6,409 nucleotides of DNA. Origin: JBFELU01 sp041572755 (lineage in GTDB: Bacteria; Actinomycetota; Acidimicrobiia; Spongiisociales; UBA11373). The translations under genes were made by a program, and so were the position numbers. The stretch's first letter is position 1, and each line of letters opens with the position of its first letter. The DNA lies in assembly GCA_041572755.1 (NCBI GenBank), contig JBFFRY010000057.1, forward strand, positions 1 through 6,409, in the 5' to 3' direction. Positions 4,960 through 6,409 of the stretch are shown piece by piece. The notes below the pieces were generated by a model. The model made no database searches. It had not been told where the DNA came from and saw only the letters and a list, made by a program, of their open reading frames with translations.

Positions 4960-6409
4960 CGGCCCCGGCGACCTCTGAGTCCGTCGAATCGCAGGAAACC
5001 ACCCAGCGCCGCTGGGTGAAGTGGCAGATCTACCTGGGCTTCGTGGGCCTGGCCCTCGGCCTGCTCATGGGGTTCCTCCAGGCCATGGACCGCATCGGCC
5101 TCGACCTCTACGACGCCTTCCAGTTGGAGTCGTACTACCAGGGCTTGACCCTGCACGGGGTGGCGCTGGCGTTCGTGCTCACGTTCACGTTCGCCAACGG
5201 GTTCCTCTCACTGACCGTGATGAAGGGCCTCGAGCGGCCCCTGGCGAGCACCCGGCTCCTGGCGGCGTCCTTCTGGACGGCCCTGGGCGGCGTGGTCCTG
5301 GCCGCCACCGCCATCCTGTTGAACAAGGCCACCGTCCTCTACACCTTCTACACGCCGCTCGAGGCGACCTCGATCTTCTACATCGGGGCCGTGCTGCTGG
5401 TGGTGTCCACCTGGATCACGTCCCTCAACCAGCTGCTCACCCTGCGGCAGTGGCGGCGGGATCATCCCGGCGAGCGCATCCCGCTGCTGGCCTACGTGTC
5501 GGTCGTGACCTTCCTGATGTGGGACCTCGCTTCGCTCGGCGTGGCCATCGAGGTGGTGGGATTCATCCTCCCCTGGACCTTCGGCTGGGTCGAGAACACC
5601 GATCCCCTCCTCAACCGGACCTTCTTCTGGTTCACCGGCCACCCGATCGTGTACTTCTGGCTGCTGCCCGCCTACGTCTCGTGGTACATGATGATCCCCA
5701 AGCAGGTCGGCGGGAGACTGTTCAGCGACGGAGTCGTCCGGGCGGTCTTCATCCTGTTCCTGCTGCTCTCCACCCCGGTCGGGCTGCATCACCAGTTCAC
5801 CGATCCCGGCATCGACGAGGGGCTGAAGTTCGTGCACGCCGTGCTGACCTTCGGGGTGTTCTTCCCGTCGATGGTCACCGCCTTCACCCTGATCGCGGCG
5901 ATGGAGAACGGCGGCCGGGCCGCCGGCGGGAAGGGCTGGTTCGGGTGGATCCGCAAGCTGCCGTGGTCCAATCCCAGCTTCGCCGCCCAGGTGCTCGCCA
6001 TGGCGGCGTTCGCCCTCGGTGGCGCCACCGGGTTGATCAACGCCAGCGCCACGGTGAATACGGTGGTGCACAACACGTCGTTCATCCCCGGCCACTTCCA
6101 CCTCACGGTGGGCACGGCGGTGGCGCTCACCATCATGGGTGTCGCCTACTGGCTGATTCCCCATCTCACCGAGCGGCCGCTGTTCCGTCCTCGCCTCGCC
6201 CTGACGCAGGCGTGGTTGTGGTTCATCGGCGTGATGCTGTTCTCCCGGGGCCAGATGGCCTCGGGGATCGAGGGGCAGCCCCGCCGCCTGTGGGTGCAGG
6301 GCGCCGACTACATCGAGGAGAGCTGGGAGGGCATGAACTTCCTGACCGGCATCGGAGGCACGATCATGTTCGTGTCCGGCGTGCTCTTCTTCGTGGTGAT
6401 CATCGGGAC
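4956..6409 (+). CDS. cbaA: ba3-type cytochrome c oxidase subunit I, partial at right edge (484 residues seen)
   Basis: This catalytic subunit reduces oxygen to water at a heme-CuB centre within the membrane and pumps protons. The ATG at 4956 overlaps the subunit II stop; GGTGGTGG at 4941-4948 can serve as ribosome site. The frame stays open to the window end; with a family length near 560, the last 70-80 residues are missing. Visible ligands: His67 (LTLHGV) and His382 (GHFHL) for the low-spin heme, His380 for the high-spin heme, and His229 (TGHPIVYFW), His278 and His279 (HHQFTDPGI) for CuB. Tyr233 is four residues after His229, the place of the cross-linked His-Tyr pair. Ser257, Tyr240, Tyr244, Ser305, Thr308 and Thr311 correspond, with a constant offset of four, to the Thermus ba3 K-path residues as I recall them. 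These features put the protein in the B family of heme-copper oxidases. Downstream operon members are not visible. Confidence 0.96.
   Translation, partial: MTAPATSESVESQETTQRRWVKWQIYLGFVGLALGLLMGFLQAMDRIGLDLYDAFQLESYYQGLTLHGVALAFVLTFTFANGFLSLTVMKGLERPLASTRLLAASFWTALGGVVLAATAILLNKATVLYTFYTPLEATSIFYIGAVLLVVSTWITSLNQLLTLRQWRRDHPGERIPLLAYVSVVTFLMWDLASLGVAIEVVGFILPWTFGWVENTDPLLNRTFFWFTGHPIVYFWLLPAYVSWYMMIPKQVGGRLFSDGVVRAVFILFLLLSTPVGLHHQFTDPGIDEGLKFVHAVLTFGVFFPSMVTAFTLIAAMENGGRAAGGKGWFGWIRKLPWSNPSFAAQVLAMAAFALGGATGLINASATVNTVVHNTSFIPGHFHLTVGTAVALTIMGVAYWLIPHLTERPLFRPRLALTQAWLWFIGVMLFSRGQMASGIEGQPRRLWVQGADYIEESWEGMNFLTGIGGTIMFVSGVLFFVVIIG

Noticed and set aside
5208..6164. Minus-strand open frame of 318 codons
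   Set aside because: It is the antisense shadow of oxidase subunit I, rich in His, Glu, Gly and Gln, with no plausible fold.

Overview
The window is GC-rich, uses GTG and TTG starts freely, and packs genes with 4-base GTGA/ATGA stop-start overlaps. Together with a Thr/Ala/Pro-rich lipoprotein linker and weak ribosome-binding sites, this suggests a high-GC Gram-positive (actinobacterial) genome, possibly Acidimicrobiia-like. The taxonomic call is inference; no marker gene is present. All but the edge genes are complete, and no RNA gene, mobile element or CRISPR array is seen.

Left half, minus strand, read right to left. A PilT-type pilus retraction ATPase (about 3417 to 2161) has a Pro/Ala-rich N-terminal extension. 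After a 144-base gap comes a tightly coupled set: a small lipoprotein with a cupredoxin-like beta domain (2016-1522), a 452-residue polytopic membrane protein with a cleavable signal peptide and paired membrane histidines (1525-167), and the start of a third gene that runs off the left edge (170-1). The last two junctions are both GTGA overlaps, so these three genes look translationally coupled.

Right half. A DUF983 protein (zinc ribbon plus two membrane helices) is on the plus strand, back-to-back with pilT. A small four-helix membrane protein of unknown function is on the minus strand (4225-3926). The plus strand from 4348 to the right edge is a ba3-type (B-family) cytochrome c oxidase operon: a 43-residue subunit IIa, the CuA-bearing subunit II, and subunit I with all heme and CuB ligands. 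Subunit I is cut by the window edge.

How they may work together: subunits IIa, II and I form a terminal oxidase that takes electrons from a c-type cytochrome or cupredoxin and reduces oxygen in the membrane. DUF983 proteins are often near cytochrome oxidase genes in other bacteria. The lipoprotein/membrane-protein pair has features suggesting extracytoplasmic metal or redox work (exposed His-x-His, a histidine directly after the predicted signal cleavage site, membrane histidines). A role in copper supply to the nearby oxidase is attractive but unproven. PilT appears functionally separate from the respiratory genes.
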